64,000 nucleotides of DNA from Nocardioides xinjiangensis (GTDB lineage Bacteria > Actinomycetota > Actinomycetes > Propionibacteriales > Nocardioidaceae): positions 913,977 to 977,976 of the forward strand of contig NZ_JAFMSY010000001.1 of the NCBI RefSeq assembly GCF_017916455.1, in the 5' to 3' direction. Positions 45,324 to 54,569 of this stretch are shown piece by piece (the stretch's first letter is position 1; every line of letters begins with the position of its first letter). The notes beneath the pieces were generated by a model. The model was not told where the DNA came from. It saw only the letters and a program-made list of their open reading frames with translations, and searched no databases. Made by a program: the position numbers and the translations under genes.

Positions 45324-45869
45324 CTACTGCGCGACCCACTCGGTGAACGCGCGAGGCTCACGGAGCCAGTCCACCCGCGTGTTGCTGCCGTCCGGGCGCG
45401 TGCCGGCGACCCGGACGGCGACGCGGACCTCCTCCGGCGAGCCGATCGCCTCGCGCGAGATCCGCATCCGGACCCGGTCGAGGTCGTAGTCGACGCGCAT
45501 GCGGTAGGAGCCCTGGACCGGCTCGCCCCACTTCCCGCTGCCGAAGCCCTCGACCTCGAGCAGCTGGTAGTCGGTGCCGACGAAGAAGCCTCCGGCGAAG
45601 ACGTACTCCGGGCCGGTGTCGGTGGGGTCGGTGTCGAGGAACACCGCGCCGGACGAGCCGGAGCGGAAGGAGCGGCGCAGGTCGGTGTGCGTCGTGGTCA
45701 CCACGACGTTGTCGGCCGTGTGCCGCACCTCGACGGACCGGAGGTCGGCGCCGTGGTCGAGGTCCCGGGGGTCGCGGACACCGATGGCGTCGGCGCTGGC
45801 CGGGGCGAGCTGGGTCAGGGTGAGGGCGGCGACCGACAGGGCCGCGGCGCTCAGGATGGTGGTGCGCAT
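45324..45869 (-). CDS. Secreted protein of unknown function
   Basis: A 181-residue product with a typical signal peptide (MRTTILSAAALSVAALTLTQLAPASA). The mature domain is beta-rich (VRHTADNVVVTTTHTDLRR, SSGAVFLDTDPTDTGPEYVF) and ends VDWLREPRAFTEWVAQ. Repeated secreted proteins of this kind are common in Nocardioides and Streptomyces, with no known function. It is convergent with the YCII gene, with 9 bp between them. Confidence 0.7.
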   Translation of the reverse strand: MRTTILSAAALSVAALTLTQLAPASADAIGVRDPRDLDHGADLRSVEVRHTADNVVVTTTHTDLRRSFRSGSSGAVFLDTDPTDTGPEYVFAGGFFVGTDYQLLEVEGFGSGKWGEPVQGSYRMRVDYDLDRVRMRISREAIGSPEEVRVAVRVAGTRPDGSNTRVDWLREPRAFTEWVAQ

Positions 45870-45969
45870 GGTGCTGTCCGTTCTCGTGTGCTGCCTCCCG
45901 GGCGGGGGGCAGTCAGGAGACGCCGGATCCCGGCCGCAGGTTGCATCCCGCCGGCCGGTCTGGACCAGG

Positions 45970-46257
45970 TCAGTCGCGCCCCACCTGCATCCGCACCTCG
46001 ACCGGGTCGCCGAGGCCGAGGCCCTGGGCGCGCCGGACAGCCGCCTTCACGGGGAGGAACCAGGTGCCCTCGCGGGGGAACATCGCCGTCGTGAGCTCGG
46101 CGTCGCCGATCCAGGCGCGCACCGGCACGACACCCCAGTAGGCGACGTCTGCCTTGACCTCCTCGACGAGGTCGGCGGCGACGGGCGGGAGCGGCACGAA
46201 GTAGAAGGGCGCCGGGCCGCGCCACTCGACCAGCTCGCCGACGAAGTCGAGCTCCAT
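45970..46257 (-). CDS. DUF1905 domain protein
   Basis: Ninety-five residues. The segments LDFVGELVEWRGPAPFYFVPL, WGVVPVRAWIGDAELTTAMFPR and FLPVKAAVRRAQGLGLGDPVEV are the full DUF1905 fold, a small beta barrel. Its function is unknown. It is monocistronic, with the S8 peptidase terminator just upstream. Confidence 0.88.
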   Translation of the reverse strand: MELDFVGELVEWRGPAPFYFVPLPPVAADLVEEVKADVAYWGVVPVRAWIGDAELTTAMFPREGTWFLPVKAAVRRAQGLGLGDPVEVRMQVGRD

Positions 46258-46275
46258 GCCGGCAGCAAACCAGAG

Positions 46276-46304
46276 GCGGGCGGGAGTCCGCGACTCCCGC
46301 CCGC
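46276..46304 (-). terminator. Hairpin terminator of the S8 peptidase gene
   Basis: A perfect 13-bp stem (46276-46288 with 46292-46304) with a 3-base loop lies 71 bp beyond the end of the peptidase gene and 18 bp before the DUF1905 start. There is no U-tract. Confidence 0.7.
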
Positions 46305-46374
46305 ACCACCGCGCCCCTGTTGCACGATGGCCCTCCCCTGGAGGGTCTGGGTCAGCGCTGGGCCGAGCGGGTGC

Positions 46375-47850
46375 TCAACCCAGGGCTGCGACGGCCGCGA
46401 CGACGTCGACGAGGCCGTGGCCCTTGTCGTACGACGTCCCGCCCACGTAGGCGGCGCCGTCGGTGAACTGGTGGGCCGAGGCCTTCAACGCCCGCTCGAT
46501 GTCGGCGGGGCTGGCGTCGGGCCGGGCCTGGAAGAGCTGGGCGACGATGCCGGCCACGTGCGGCGCCGCCATCGAGGTGCCGCTGATCGTGTTGAACGTG
46601 CCCAGGTCGAGCGCGCCGGGACCGTTGCGGGGGTCCAGGCCGGTGGCGCAGACGGCCAGGTAGAGGCGGCACGAGGAGGTGATGTTCTCCCCGGGGGCGG
46701 AGATGTCGGGCCAGGTCGAGGCGTCGGTGCTGAGGCCGCGCGAGCTGAACTCGGAGACGGTGCCGTTGCGCGTGCCGGTGTCCTGGTCGAAGTACGACGC
46801 CACCGACAGGATGCCGCCGGTCGGGTCCTGGCCGGGCGGGTTGGTCAGGCTCTGGGTGCCGTCACCGCCGTCGTTGCCGGCCGCCCACACGGTCACGACG
46901 CCCTCGGCGGCCAACGCGCGCTGCAGCTTGACCGTGGCCGACTCGGGGTCGAAGGCGCCGCCGCCGGAGGGGCCGTAGGAGTTGTTGGTGACCTTGATGG
47001 GCGGGCAGGTGGAGGCGGGGACGCCCGGACCGCACGGCGCCTCGTGGTTCTCCAGCACCCAGTTGAGCGCGGAGTCGGCCCCGAGGATCACGATGCCGGC
47101 GCCGGTCGAGATCGAGACGATCTTGGCCCCGGGGGCCGCGCCCTGCAGGGTGCCGCCGTCGGCGAGCGTGGTGGGGCGGCCGGCCACGATGCCGCTGACG
47201 TGGGTGCCGTGGCCGCCGACGGAGAGGGTGTCGGTGTCGACGAAGCCGGGCACGCGCTGCACGGAGCACAGCTCGCCGACCGGGGCGCACACGGCCTTGA
47301 GGTTGGCGACGACGGCGCTGGAGCCGTCGGCCTCGCGGAAGTAGGGGTGCGTCGGGTCGACGCCGGAGTCGATCACGGCCACGCTGACGCCCCTGCCAGT
47401 GAGCGGCGTGCCGTCGGCGCCGCGCAGGGTCGCGGCCGCCTCGGCGCCGCGGGTGGCGGTGTTCGAGGTCTCCTGGAAGAACTCGATCGGCTGGGCGCCG
47501 CCCTCGACGTAGGTCACGCCGGGTGCGCTGCGCACCGCCTCGACCTGGCTCTTCGTCGCTCGCGCGACGACCACCCCGATGCCTGCGAACTCGCCCGTCT
47601 TGCGCATCCCGGTGGCCGCGACGGCCTCGCGGGCGGCACCCAGCGACGTGCCGTGCACCATCACGGTCGTGCTGCCGGTGAGCCCGGGGAGCTGCTCGGC
47701 GAGGAAGTCGGACAGGTCGGCCCGCTGGGTCGCCGACGACGTGGCGGCGGACGTGGCGGCGGACGTGGCGGACGCGGTGCCGCCGGCGGCGAACGTCGCC
47801 GACGCGACGAGCACGCCGGCCGCGCAGGCGAGAAGGGGGTTGGTCTTCAC
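46375..47850 (-). CDS. Secreted subtilisin-like serine protease (S8)
   Basis: The 491-residue preproprotein has a signal peptide (1-about 28) with a repetitive Ala/Thr/Ser stretch (ATSAATSAATSSAT), an inhibitor_I9-like propeptide at about 60-120 (MVHGTSLGAAREAVAATG), and an S8 catalytic domain. The triad is D161 (VAVIDSGVD), H214 (GHGTHVSG) and S426 (GTSMAAPHVAG). The oxyanion Asn region is AAGNDG near 324-329. All residues needed for activity are present. It probably degrades extracellular protein. Confidence 0.92.
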   Translation of the reverse strand: MKTNPLLACAAGVLVASATFAAGGTASATSAATSAATSSATQRADLSDFLAEQLPGLTGSTTVMVHGTSLGAAREAVAATGMRKTGEFAGIGVVVARATKSQVEAVRSAPGVTYVEGGAQPIEFFQETSNTATRGAEAAATLRGADGTPLTGRGVSVAVIDSGVDPTHPYFREADGSSAVVANLKAVCAPVGELCSVQRVPGFVDTDTLSVGGHGTHVSGIVAGRPTTLADGGTLQGAAPGAKIVSISTGAGIVILGADSALNWVLENHEAPCGPGVPASTCPPIKVTNNSYGPSGGGAFDPESATVKLQRALAAEGVVTVWAAGNDGGDGTQSLTNPPGQDPTGGILSVASYFDQDTGTRNGTVSEFSSRGLSTDASTWPDISAPGENITSSCRLYLAVCATGLDPRNGPGALDLGTFNTISGTSMAAPHVAGIVAQLFQARPDASPADIERALKASAHQFTDGAAYVGGTSYDKGHGLVDVVAAVAALG

Positions 47851-47955
47851 TGGTTCCTCCCGAGGTGGAGTGGTGGTCCTCCCTCAACGAGCCAGCGGGT
47901 GCGAGGTCACGCGTGGCGACGCGGACCGCGTTGCGCGGGCAGGGACAATGGGGCC

Positions 47956-49308
47956 ATGACCGAGCTCCCGCGCAAGGCCGCCGCCCGCACGGTCCGTCTC
48001 GCGGCGCTGCCGCTGGGGTACGCCGGACGGCAGGCGGTCGGCCTGGGCAAGCGGCTGGGCGGCAAGCCGGCGGAGGCCGTGCTGACCGAGGTGCAGCAGC
48101 GCACCGCCGAGCAGCTGTTCCGCACGCTCGGCGAGCTCAAGGGCGGCGCGATGAAGTTCGGCCAGGTGCTCAGCGTGCTGGAGTCGGCGCTGCCCGAGGA
48201 GGTCGCCGCCCCCTACCGCGAGCACCTCACGGCCCTGCAGGACTCCGCACCCCCGATGCCCACCTCGACCGTGCGGCAGCAGCTCGCGGCCAACCTCGGC
48301 GCCGACTGGAAGGACCGGCTCGTCTGGCTCGACGGCGCCCCGACCGCCGCTGCCTCGATCGGGCAGGTGCACCGCGGGCGCTGGCTCGACCACGTCACCG
48401 GGGAGGAGCGCGACGTCGCCGTCAAGGTGCAGTACCCCGGCGCCGGCGAGGCGCTGCTCGGCGACCTGCGCCAGATCGCCCGCCTGGCCCGCGGGGTCGC
48501 CCCGGCCTTCCCCGGGCTCGACATCAAGCCCCTCGTGGCCGAGCTCCAGGCCCGGGCCGCCGACGAGCTCGACTACCACCTGGAGGCGGAGGCGCAGGCG
48601 GCGTTCGCCGAGGCGTTCGACGGCGACCCCGACATCCTGGTGCCCGCCGTGGTCTCGGTCGGCGAGCAGGTGCTGGTGACCGAGTGGATGGACTCCCCGC
48701 ACTCGATGGCCGAGGTCGTCCGCTCGGGCACGCAGGAGGAGCGCGACCACTACGGCGAGCTGCTCGTGCGGTTCCTCTTCGAGGGTCCGCACCGCACCGG
48801 GATGCTGCACGCCGACCCGCACCCGGGCAACTTCCGCGTGCTGCCCGGGCCGGACGGCGGCCTCGGCCGCCTCGGCGTGCTCGACTTCGGGGCCGTGGCG
48901 CGGCTGGAGGGCGGCGGGATGCCGCCGGCGACGGGGCGGCTGATGCGCATCGCCCTCGACGCGGACGAGCAGTCCCTCGTGGCGGGGCTGCGCGCGGAAG
49001 GGTTCATCAAGGACCGGATCGAGGTCGACCCGGCACTGGTCCTGCAGTACCTCGCGCCGTTCGTCGAGCCCGCCGCCGAGGAGCGCTTCACGTTCACCCG
49101 CGAGTGGATGCGCGAGCAGTTCGAGCGCGTCAACGACCCGCGGTCCGAGACGTTCACGCTCGCGACCAAGCTCAACCTGCCGACGTCCTACCTCCTCATC
49201 CACCGCACCTGGCTCGGGGCCATCGGCCTGCTCAGCCAGCTCGGCGCGACCGCGCCGTTCCGCCAGATCCTCGAGGAGTCGCTGCCGGGCTTCGCCGACG
49301 GGTCGTGA
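47956..49308 (+). CDS. ABC1/UbiB family atypical kinase
   Basis: The 450-residue protein from ATG 47956 has the UbiB signature KxGQ (GGAMKFGQ, K67-Q70), the Ala-rich loop AAASIGQVH, VAVKVQYPG with the ATP-binding Lys, ADPHPGNF and LDFGAV. The family binds ATP and supports isoprenoid quinone synthesis or lipid homeostasis by an ATPase-type activity. Unlike proteobacterial UbiB there is no C-terminal membrane pair, as in many actinobacterial members. It stands alone between two minus-strand units. Confidence 0.92.
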   Translation: MTELPRKAAARTVRLAALPLGYAGRQAVGLGKRLGGKPAEAVLTEVQQRTAEQLFRTLGELKGGAMKFGQVLSVLESALPEEVAAPYREHLTALQDSAPPMPTSTVRQQLAANLGADWKDRLVWLDGAPTAAASIGQVHRGRWLDHVTGEERDVAVKVQYPGAGEALLGDLRQIARLARGVAPAFPGLDIKPLVAELQARAADELDYHLEAEAQAAFAEAFDGDPDILVPAVVSVGEQVLVTEWMDSPHSMAEVVRSGTQEERDHYGELLVRFLFEGPHRTGMLHADPHPGNFRVLPGPDGGLGRLGVLDFGAVARLEGGGMPPATGRLMRIALDADEQSLVAGLRAEGFIKDRIEVDPALVLQYLAPFVEPAAEERFTFTREWMREQFERVNDPRSETFTLATKLNLPTSYLLIHRTWLGAIGLLSQLGATAPFRQILEESLPGFADGS

Positions 49309-49351
49309 GGCCGCGCCGGGGTCCGGGGTCCGCCCGGCCGGCCGGCCGCCT

Positions 49352-51349
49352 TCAGGCCCAGAACCCCCGCCCGCCGCCGTACCAGTCGCCGAACTGCTCG
49401 CGGTACGACGACGCCGGCCCCCGCGAGCCCAGATAGGACCCCACCACCGCGGCACCGAGGTCGTCGAGCTCCGGGCTGACCATCCGGCCGTCGACACGGC
49501 GGGCCATGGAGTCGATGAAGCGCGCCAGCCCGGGGTCGTCGCCGAGGCGGAAGAACGTCACCTGGGCGCCCAGCCGCGACGTCGCGTCGAGCTCGCGCAC
49601 CGACTGGGCGATCGTCAACGGGTGCGGCGGGTAGGAGAACCAGACCTCACCGTCGGGCTCGAGGTGCGCGGTCGGCTCGCCGTCGGTGACGACGAGCAGC
49701 ACCGGCTGGGCGTTCGGGTGCTTGCGGAAGAACCGGTTGGCCAACAGCAGCCCGTGGTGGAGGTTGGTGCCCTTGTCCCAGCGGGCGTCCAGGGCGGTGA
49801 GCTCCTCGATCTCCATGACCTGGGCGTGCCGGCCGAAGGCGATCAGCTGGAGGTCGTCGCCGCGGAAGCGTGAGCGCACGAGCTGGTGCAGGGCCAGCGC
49901 CGTGCGCTTCATCGGCACCCACCGGCCGTCCATCGCCATCGAGAACGACGTGTCCACCAGCAGCGCGACGGCTGCCTGCGTGCGGGCCTCGGTCTCGGTG
50001 ACCTCGATGTCGTCGACCTGCAGCCGCACCGGCGTGGCGCCTCCCGAGCGCAGCACCGCGTTGGTGATCGTGCGGGGCACGTCCCACGGCTCGGTGTCGC
50101 CGAACTCCCAACGCCGACTCGAGCCGGTGGGCTCGCCGGCCAGACCGGTCGTCCGGGTCTCGCGGGCGCCCGTGCGTCCGCTCATCCGGTCGGCCACGTC
50201 GCGGAGCAGCGCCTTGCCGAGCTGGCGCATCGCCTTCGGCGAGAGCCGCAGCTCGCCGTCGGAGCCGCGCTTGAGGTAGCCGCTGTCGCGCAGCGCCTGC
50301 TCCAGCTCCTGCAGCGTCCTGGCCGCGACCGCGGCGTCCTGGCCCAGCTGGCGGGCCAGCGCGTCGAGGTCGACGTCGTCCATCCGCGCGCCGTGGTGGG
50401 ACTGCGCGAGCTGGTCGGCGAGCGCGTCGAGCTGCGCGAGGTCCTGCAGCGCCCCGGTCCCGTCACCGAGCCCGAGGCCCTGCTCCCCCTCGAAGCCCTC
50501 GGAGCCCGACCAGTCCTCTCCGGGCCGCAGGGCCTGCAGGTTGGCGTCCATCCGCGCGAGCTGCTCCATCAGCTGGGGCGAGCCGAACGCCTGCTGCGAG
50601 AGCTCCATCAGCTCCTGGCGCTGCTCGGGCGTCATCGAGTTCAGCATGCGCTGCGCGGCCGCCGCCCGCTGCGCGAGCGAGTCGAGCAGCTCGTCGATGT
50701 CCTTGGGCTGCTCGGGGAAGAAGTCCCCGTGCTTGTCCATGAAGTCGGCGAAGTCCTCGTCGGTGTCCTCGCCACGCGCGTGCTTCTCGAGCAGGTCGTT
50801 GAGGTCCGACAGCATCTCCTGGACGGCCGCCCGGTCCTCGTCGGTCGCGCCCTCGAGGGCCTGCTTCATGCCGGCGAAGCGCTGGTCGAGCAGCTCGCGG
50901 CCGAGCAGGTCCTTGATCTCCTCGTAGGCCTCCCGCGCCTCCCGGGACTGCCAGTCGTACGACGACAGCTCACCCACGGCGGCGGGGGTCGAGGCGGGGA
51001 GGTCGTCGAGCATCAGCTCGCGGAACGCGCGGTCGCCGTCGTCCATCGTGATGTCGCGGGCCAGCTGGCCGCGTTCCGCGAGCACGGCCTTGTCGAGCAG
51101 CTCGCGGACCTCGCGCATCGTGCCGTCGAGGTCGTGGCGCTGCAGGATCTCACGGCGCTTCTCCGCGACCCGGCGGCCCAGCTCGTCGAGCCCCGCCTGG
51201 TCGGTGCCTCCGCGCCGCAGGAACTCGCGCATCGCGCGCTCGGGCGAGTACCCCGCCATCACGTCCTGGCCGATGGCGTCGAGCGCCTCGGACAGGTCGA
51301 CCGGTGGGGCCAGCGGGTCGCCGCCGTCGTACCTGCGGAAGCGGCTCAT
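49352..51349 (-). CDS. VWA (CoxE-like) domain protein
   Basis: The 665-residue protein from ATG 51349 begins MSRFRRYDGGDPLAPPVDLSEALDAIGQDVMAGYSPERAM. A long helical region (1-440) with Gln/Leu-rich coiled segments is followed by a von Willebrand A domain. Its MIDAS is D-T-S-F-S in LLVDTSFSMAMDG, with the Thr in GTNLHHGLL and Asp in LVVTDGEPT. Partnered with the MoxR-type AAA ATPase two genes upstream, it fits the MoxR/VWA chaperone pairs that insert metals or remodel protein complexes. The target is unknown. The start overlaps the GNAT gene end (ATGA). Confidence 0.88.
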   Translation of the reverse strand: MSRFRRYDGGDPLAPPVDLSEALDAIGQDVMAGYSPERAMREFLRRGGTDQAGLDELGRRVAEKRREILQRHDLDGTMREVRELLDKAVLAERGQLARDITMDDGDRAFRELMLDDLPASTPAAVGELSSYDWQSREAREAYEEIKDLLGRELLDQRFAGMKQALEGATDEDRAAVQEMLSDLNDLLEKHARGEDTDEDFADFMDKHGDFFPEQPKDIDELLDSLAQRAAAAQRMLNSMTPEQRQELMELSQQAFGSPQLMEQLARMDANLQALRPGEDWSGSEGFEGEQGLGLGDGTGALQDLAQLDALADQLAQSHHGARMDDVDLDALARQLGQDAAVAARTLQELEQALRDSGYLKRGSDGELRLSPKAMRQLGKALLRDVADRMSGRTGARETRTTGLAGEPTGSSRRWEFGDTEPWDVPRTITNAVLRSGGATPVRLQVDDIEVTETEARTQAAVALLVDTSFSMAMDGRWVPMKRTALALHQLVRSRFRGDDLQLIAFGRHAQVMEIEELTALDARWDKGTNLHHGLLLANRFFRKHPNAQPVLLVVTDGEPTAHLEPDGEVWFSYPPHPLTIAQSVRELDATSRLGAQVTFFRLGDDPGLARFIDSMARRVDGRMVSPELDDLGAAVVGSYLGSRGPASSYREQFGDWYGGGRGFWA

Positions 51350-51879
51350 CGCGAGCCGTCCCGCAGCCGCTTGCGGAGCCAGATGTCGTCGGGCCACGCA
51401 CGGTCGCCGACCCGGTGGACCTCCTCGAACCCGTGCGCCAGGTAGAAGTCGTAGGCGTGGTCGTTGCCGTCGACGACCTCGAGCCACAGCTCGTCGCCCT
51501 CGACGAGGGTCTCCACCTCCGACAGCAGGCGGCTGCCGATGCCGAGCCCCTGGTGCTCGGGGTGGACGTAGAGCTTCCACATCACCTCGCGGTCGCCGGT
51601 GACGTAGGGGAAGTCGCGGTAGGACCGCGACAGCCGGCCGAAGCTGCTGAGGGCGACGAGCTGCCCGTCGCGCTCGGCGACGAGGTGGGTGTTGCGGGCC
51701 AGGGACTTCTCGAAGACCTCCGCGACCCACCACTCGTCGAGCATCCGCTGGGCGTACGCCGCGTCGATGGGCCCGTAGGTCGGCGGCACGACTGCCTCAC
51801 CCAGCGCGCGGAACGCGGGGATGTCGTCGACCGTGCCGCGCCGGACGGTGACCGCCGGCGCGGACGTCGCCTCAGCCAT
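51346..51879 (-). CDS. GNAT family N-acetyltransferase
   Basis: The 177-residue protein from ATG 51879 has the GNAT motif A VMWKLYVHPEHQGLGIGSRLLSEV with the Q/R-x-x-G-x-G/A acetyl-CoA loop, and a motif B LWLEVVDGNDHAYDFYLAHGFEEV. The substrate cannot be inferred. It is embedded between the AAA ATPase and the VWA gene with overlaps at both ends, so it is co-expressed with that system. Confidence 0.9.
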   Translation of the reverse strand: MAEATSAPAVTVRRGTVDDIPAFRALGEAVVPPTYGPIDAAYAQRMLDEWWVAEVFEKSLARNTHLVAERDGQLVALSSFGRLSRSYRDFPYVTGDREVMWKLYVHPEHQGLGIGSRLLSEVETLVEGDELWLEVVDGNDHAYDFYLAHGFEEVHRVGDRAWPDDIWLRKRLRDGSR

Positions 51880-53269
51880 AGACCGTCTCCCCGGCGTCGG
51901 TGTCCTTGCCGATCTTCCGCGCCAGGTAGAGGCCCTCCAGCGCGAGCTCCAGCGCGGCCGCCCGCTCGCCGTCGTTGGTGGCCCCGAGCCGGTCGCACAC
52001 CGTGTCGTACAGGTCGGACTCGCCGAGCACCGGCAGCCCCGCGAGGAAGTCGCGGGCACCGACACGGGCGCCGGTGCTGACCATGGCGCCTGCCTCGATG
52101 GCCTCCACGAGCAGGCGCAGGTCGATGCCGGCGAGGTGCGCGCGGACCGTCTCGGCCACCGCCGTGCGGAGCAGGTGGGTGAGGATCTCGGTCTCGCGCC
52201 CCTCCTCGCCCGTCTCGAACTCGATCTTGCCGCCGAGCACGTCGACCGCGGTCTCGAGGTCGACCACGCGGGCCACGGCCTCGTCCTCCCCCTGCGTCGT
52301 CGCGCGGTGCAGCGCGGCCGCCGCGATGGTCTCGGCGCCGGCGATCGCGAAGCGGGCGCTCACCCCGGAGCGCTGGTCGACGGACTGGGAGTCGCGCAGG
52401 TTGCGGGTGAACCGCGCGAGCACCTCCAGCAGGTACGCCGGCACCTCGGCGACCAGGTCGGCCTCCTGCTCGATGACGGCGATCTCCTCCTCCACCTCGC
52501 GCGGGTAGTGGGTGCGGATCTCGGCGCCGAAGCGGTCCTTGAGCGGGGTGATGATGCGGCCGCGGTTGGTGTAGTCCTCGGGGTTCGCGCTGGCCACGAC
52601 GAGCACGTCGAGGGGCAGCCGCAGGACGTAGCCGCGGATCTGGATGTCGCGCTCCTCCATCACGTTGAGCATCGCGACCTGGATCCGCTCCGCGAGGTCG
52701 GGCAGCTCGTTGATGGCCACGATGCCGCGGTGGCTGCGCGGGATGAGCCCGAAGTGGATGGTCTCCGGGTCGCCGAGGTGGCGTCCGTCCGCGACCTTCA
52801 TCGGGTCGACGTCGCCGATGAGGTCGGCGACCGACGTGTCCGGCGTCGCCAGCTTCTCGGCGTACCGCTCGTCGCGGTGGCGCCACGAGATGCGCAGGTC
52901 GTCGCCGTACGTCGCCGCGGCCCGCTGGGACGAGACCGTGATCGGCTCGTAGGGGTGCTCGCCCAGCTCGGAGCCGGAGATCACCGGGGTCCACTCGTCC
53001 AGGAGGCCGACCAGCGACCGCAGCAGCCGCGTCTTGCCCTGCCCGCGCTCGCCGAGCAGCACGATGTCGTGACCGGCCAGCAGCGCACGCTCGATCTGCG
53101 GGATGACGGTCTCGGCGAAGCCGTGGAGGCCGGGCCACGGGTCCTCGCCGGCGGCGAGGCGGGCGAGCAGGTTGTCGCGCAGCTCCTGGCGGAGCGTCTT
53201 GAGCTGGTGCCCGCTGTCCCGGAGCTGGCCGAGGGTGCTGGGCGCGGGGTGCTGGGTCGGGTCCGTCAC
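51872..53269 (-). CDS. MoxR-like AAA+ ATPase
   Basis: The product has 465 residues if GTG 53269 is the start (VTDPTQHPAPSTLGQLRDSG); TTG 53296 and GTG 53278 are alternatives, and GGAGGAC just before 53269 is too close to be ideal. Walker A is LLGERGQGKTRLL near 71-83; IVAINELPDLAERIQVAMLNVMEERDIQIRG holds Walker B and sensor regions, and LVVASANPEDYTNRGR and LKDRFGAEI follow. This is the magnesium-chelatase/MoxR class. Together with the VWA protein it probably forms a chaperone or metal-insertion complex. It is first in the three-gene operon. Confidence 0.9.
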   Translation of the reverse strand: MTDPTQHPAPSTLGQLRDSGHQLKTLRQELRDNLLARLAAGEDPWPGLHGFAETVIPQIERALLAGHDIVLLGERGQGKTRLLRSLVGLLDEWTPVISGSELGEHPYEPITVSSQRAAATYGDDLRISWRHRDERYAEKLATPDTSVADLIGDVDPMKVADGRHLGDPETIHFGLIPRSHRGIVAINELPDLAERIQVAMLNVMEERDIQIRGYVLRLPLDVLVVASANPEDYTNRGRIITPLKDRFGAEIRTHYPREVEEEIAVIEQEADLVAEVPAYLLEVLARFTRNLRDSQSVDQRSGVSARFAIAGAETIAAAALHRATTQGEDEAVARVVDLETAVDVLGGKIEFETGEEGRETEILTHLLRTAVAETVRAHLAGIDLRLLVEAIEAGAMVSTGARVGARDFLAGLPVLGESDLYDTVCDRLGATNDGERAAALELALEGLYLARKIGKDTDAGETVYG

Positions 53270-53344
53270 GTCCTCCACGCTAGACCGGCGGGTCAACGTG
53301 GAGCGCGCTCGAAGGCCGTCGGCGGCGGCGTGACGACGGGCGCG

Positions 53345-53872
53345 CTACAGGTCCGTCGCACCGTCGACGGACTCCCGGACGAGGTCGGCGTGACCGCAGT
53401 GGCGGGCGTACTCCTCGATCATGTGGACCAGGATCCACCGCAGGCTGGCGACGCTCCCGTCGCCCCGCGGACGCGCGGCGAGCCGGTCGAGGCCGCCGTC
53501 GGCGAGGGCCTCGTCGATCGCGGCGTCGGCGCGCGCGATCTCCTCGGCCAGCAGGGCGTGCAGCTCCTCGGGGCTGTCGTCGGCGGCGCTGTGCCAGTCC
53601 CAGTCGGCGTCGGCCTCCCAGTCGACGTCGGCCCACACCCCGGCCGCCGGGCGGCCGTGCAGCACCTCGGTGAACCACCACTCCTCGACGTAGGCCAGGT
53701 GCTTGAGCAGCCCGCCGAGGGTCACGGTCGACGGGGGCAGGGCCTGTGCCAGCTGCGCGGCGTCGAGGCCCTGGGCCTGGCGACGCAGGGTCGCGCGGAA
53801 GTAGTCGAGGAACGAGCGCAGCGTCGTGACCTCGTCGGCGGTGTACGGCGGCGGGGTGCGGTCGATCGTCAT
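53345..53872 (-). CDS. DinB/DUF664 family protein
   Basis: This 175-residue four-helix protein from ATG 53872 carries the three-His pattern of the DinB fold: LLKHLAYVEEWW, and near the C-terminus LVHMIEEYARHCGHADLVRE. Members bind a metal, and some are mycothiol- or bacillithiol-dependent transferases, so a mycothiol-dependent role is plausible in this mycothiol producer. The substrate is unknown. Confidence 0.88.
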   Translation of the reverse strand: MTIDRTPPPYTADEVTTLRSFLDYFRATLRRQAQGLDAAQLAQALPPSTVTLGGLLKHLAYVEEWWFTEVLHGRPAAGVWADVDWEADADWDWHSAADDSPEELHALLAEEIARADAAIDEALADGGLDRLAARPRGDGSVASLRWILVHMIEEYARHCGHADLVRESVDGATDL

Positions 53873-53895
53873 GCGGGTCAACCTAGCCGCGGGCG

Positions 53896-54504
53896 TCAGA
53901 GGGCCGGGCCCTCCGCGCGCAGCTTGTCGACCTCGGCCATCGCGTCGCGCAGCTGCCCGAGCCACTCCTCGGCGTGCTCGCCGACGAGCCGGACCGACCA
54001 CGCGAGCGCGTCGGAGCGCGACCGGGCGACACCGGCGTCGACGAGGGTGTCGAGCACCTGCCGCTCGGGCTGGCGCAGCCGGGTCATGACCGGCGCGGCG
54101 ACGTGGGTGAACAGCGCCTCGGTCACGCCGAGCCGCACACCCCACGACACCTTCCGCTGGTAGCGCGCCTGCGCCTCGAGCGCGATCTCGATCCGCTCGG
54201 CCTTGGTCTCGGAGCGGAACCTGTTGATGCGCCCCTCCGTCTCGGCGCCCGCGGCCGTCTGGTCGGCCAGGGTGCCCAGCACCGTGATCTCCTCGCGGTC
54301 GGTGCGCACCTCGATGTCGCTGAACCACCCCTCGGGCAGCCTCCCGCGGAACCAGTCGCCGGCGTCGTCGGCGGGCGGCAGGTCGGCCACCTGCCAGCCG
54401 CCGCGGCGCCCACGGCCCTCCCCCGGCGCCGCCCGGCGGCCACCGCGCCGCGTGGACTCGCGACGGCGACCTTCGTCCTCGTCTGGAGCATCCTGTTGTG
54501 TCAT
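53896..54504 (-). CDS. Conserved hypothetical protein with helical C-terminus
   Basis: From ATG 54504 (MTQQDAPDEDEGRRRES) the product is 202 residues. A disordered Arg/Gly-rich first 45 residues is followed by WFRGRLPEGWFSDIEVRTDREEITVLGTLADQ, a small beta domain. A helical C-terminus follows (RQPERQVLDTLVDAGVARSRSDALAWSVRLVGEHAEEWL) that resembles ribbon-helix-helix-type dimers. The ribosome site is excellent (AGGAGG at 54511-54516, 6 bases from the ATG). It appears widespread in Nocardioides-like genomes, without known function. Confidence 0.75.
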   Translation of the reverse strand: MTQQDAPDEDEGRRRESTRRGGRRAAPGEGRGRRGGWQVADLPPADDAGDWFRGRLPEGWFSDIEVRTDREEITVLGTLADQTAAGAETEGRINRFRSETKAERIEIALEAQARYQRKVSWGVRLGVTEALFTHVAAPVMTRLRQPERQVLDTLVDAGVARSRSDALAWSVRLVGEHAEEWLGQLRDAMAEVDKLRAEGPAL

Positions 54505-54521
54505 CGCTGACCTCCTATCAG

Positions 54522-54550
54522 TGCTTACATGATTACACCGCATGCAAAAC
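54522..54550 (-). promoter_or_regulatory. Candidate sigma-A-type promoter
   Basis: On the minus strand GTTTTG (54545-54550) and TAAGCA (54522-54527), preceded by TG, are separated by 17 bases and lie 18 bases upstream of the 53896-54504 start. The region is markedly A/T-rich for this chromosome and contains a TGTAA-TCA-TGTAA direct repeat. Neither box matches consensus well. Confidence 0.3.
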
Positions 54551-54569
54551 GATCGCGGCCGGCTAAGCT

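Noticed and set aside
45574..47955. A possible 800-residue N-terminal extension of the UbiB-like kinase
   Set aside because: The extension is antisense to the S8 peptidase and other genes, and the kinase family starts at ATG 47956.
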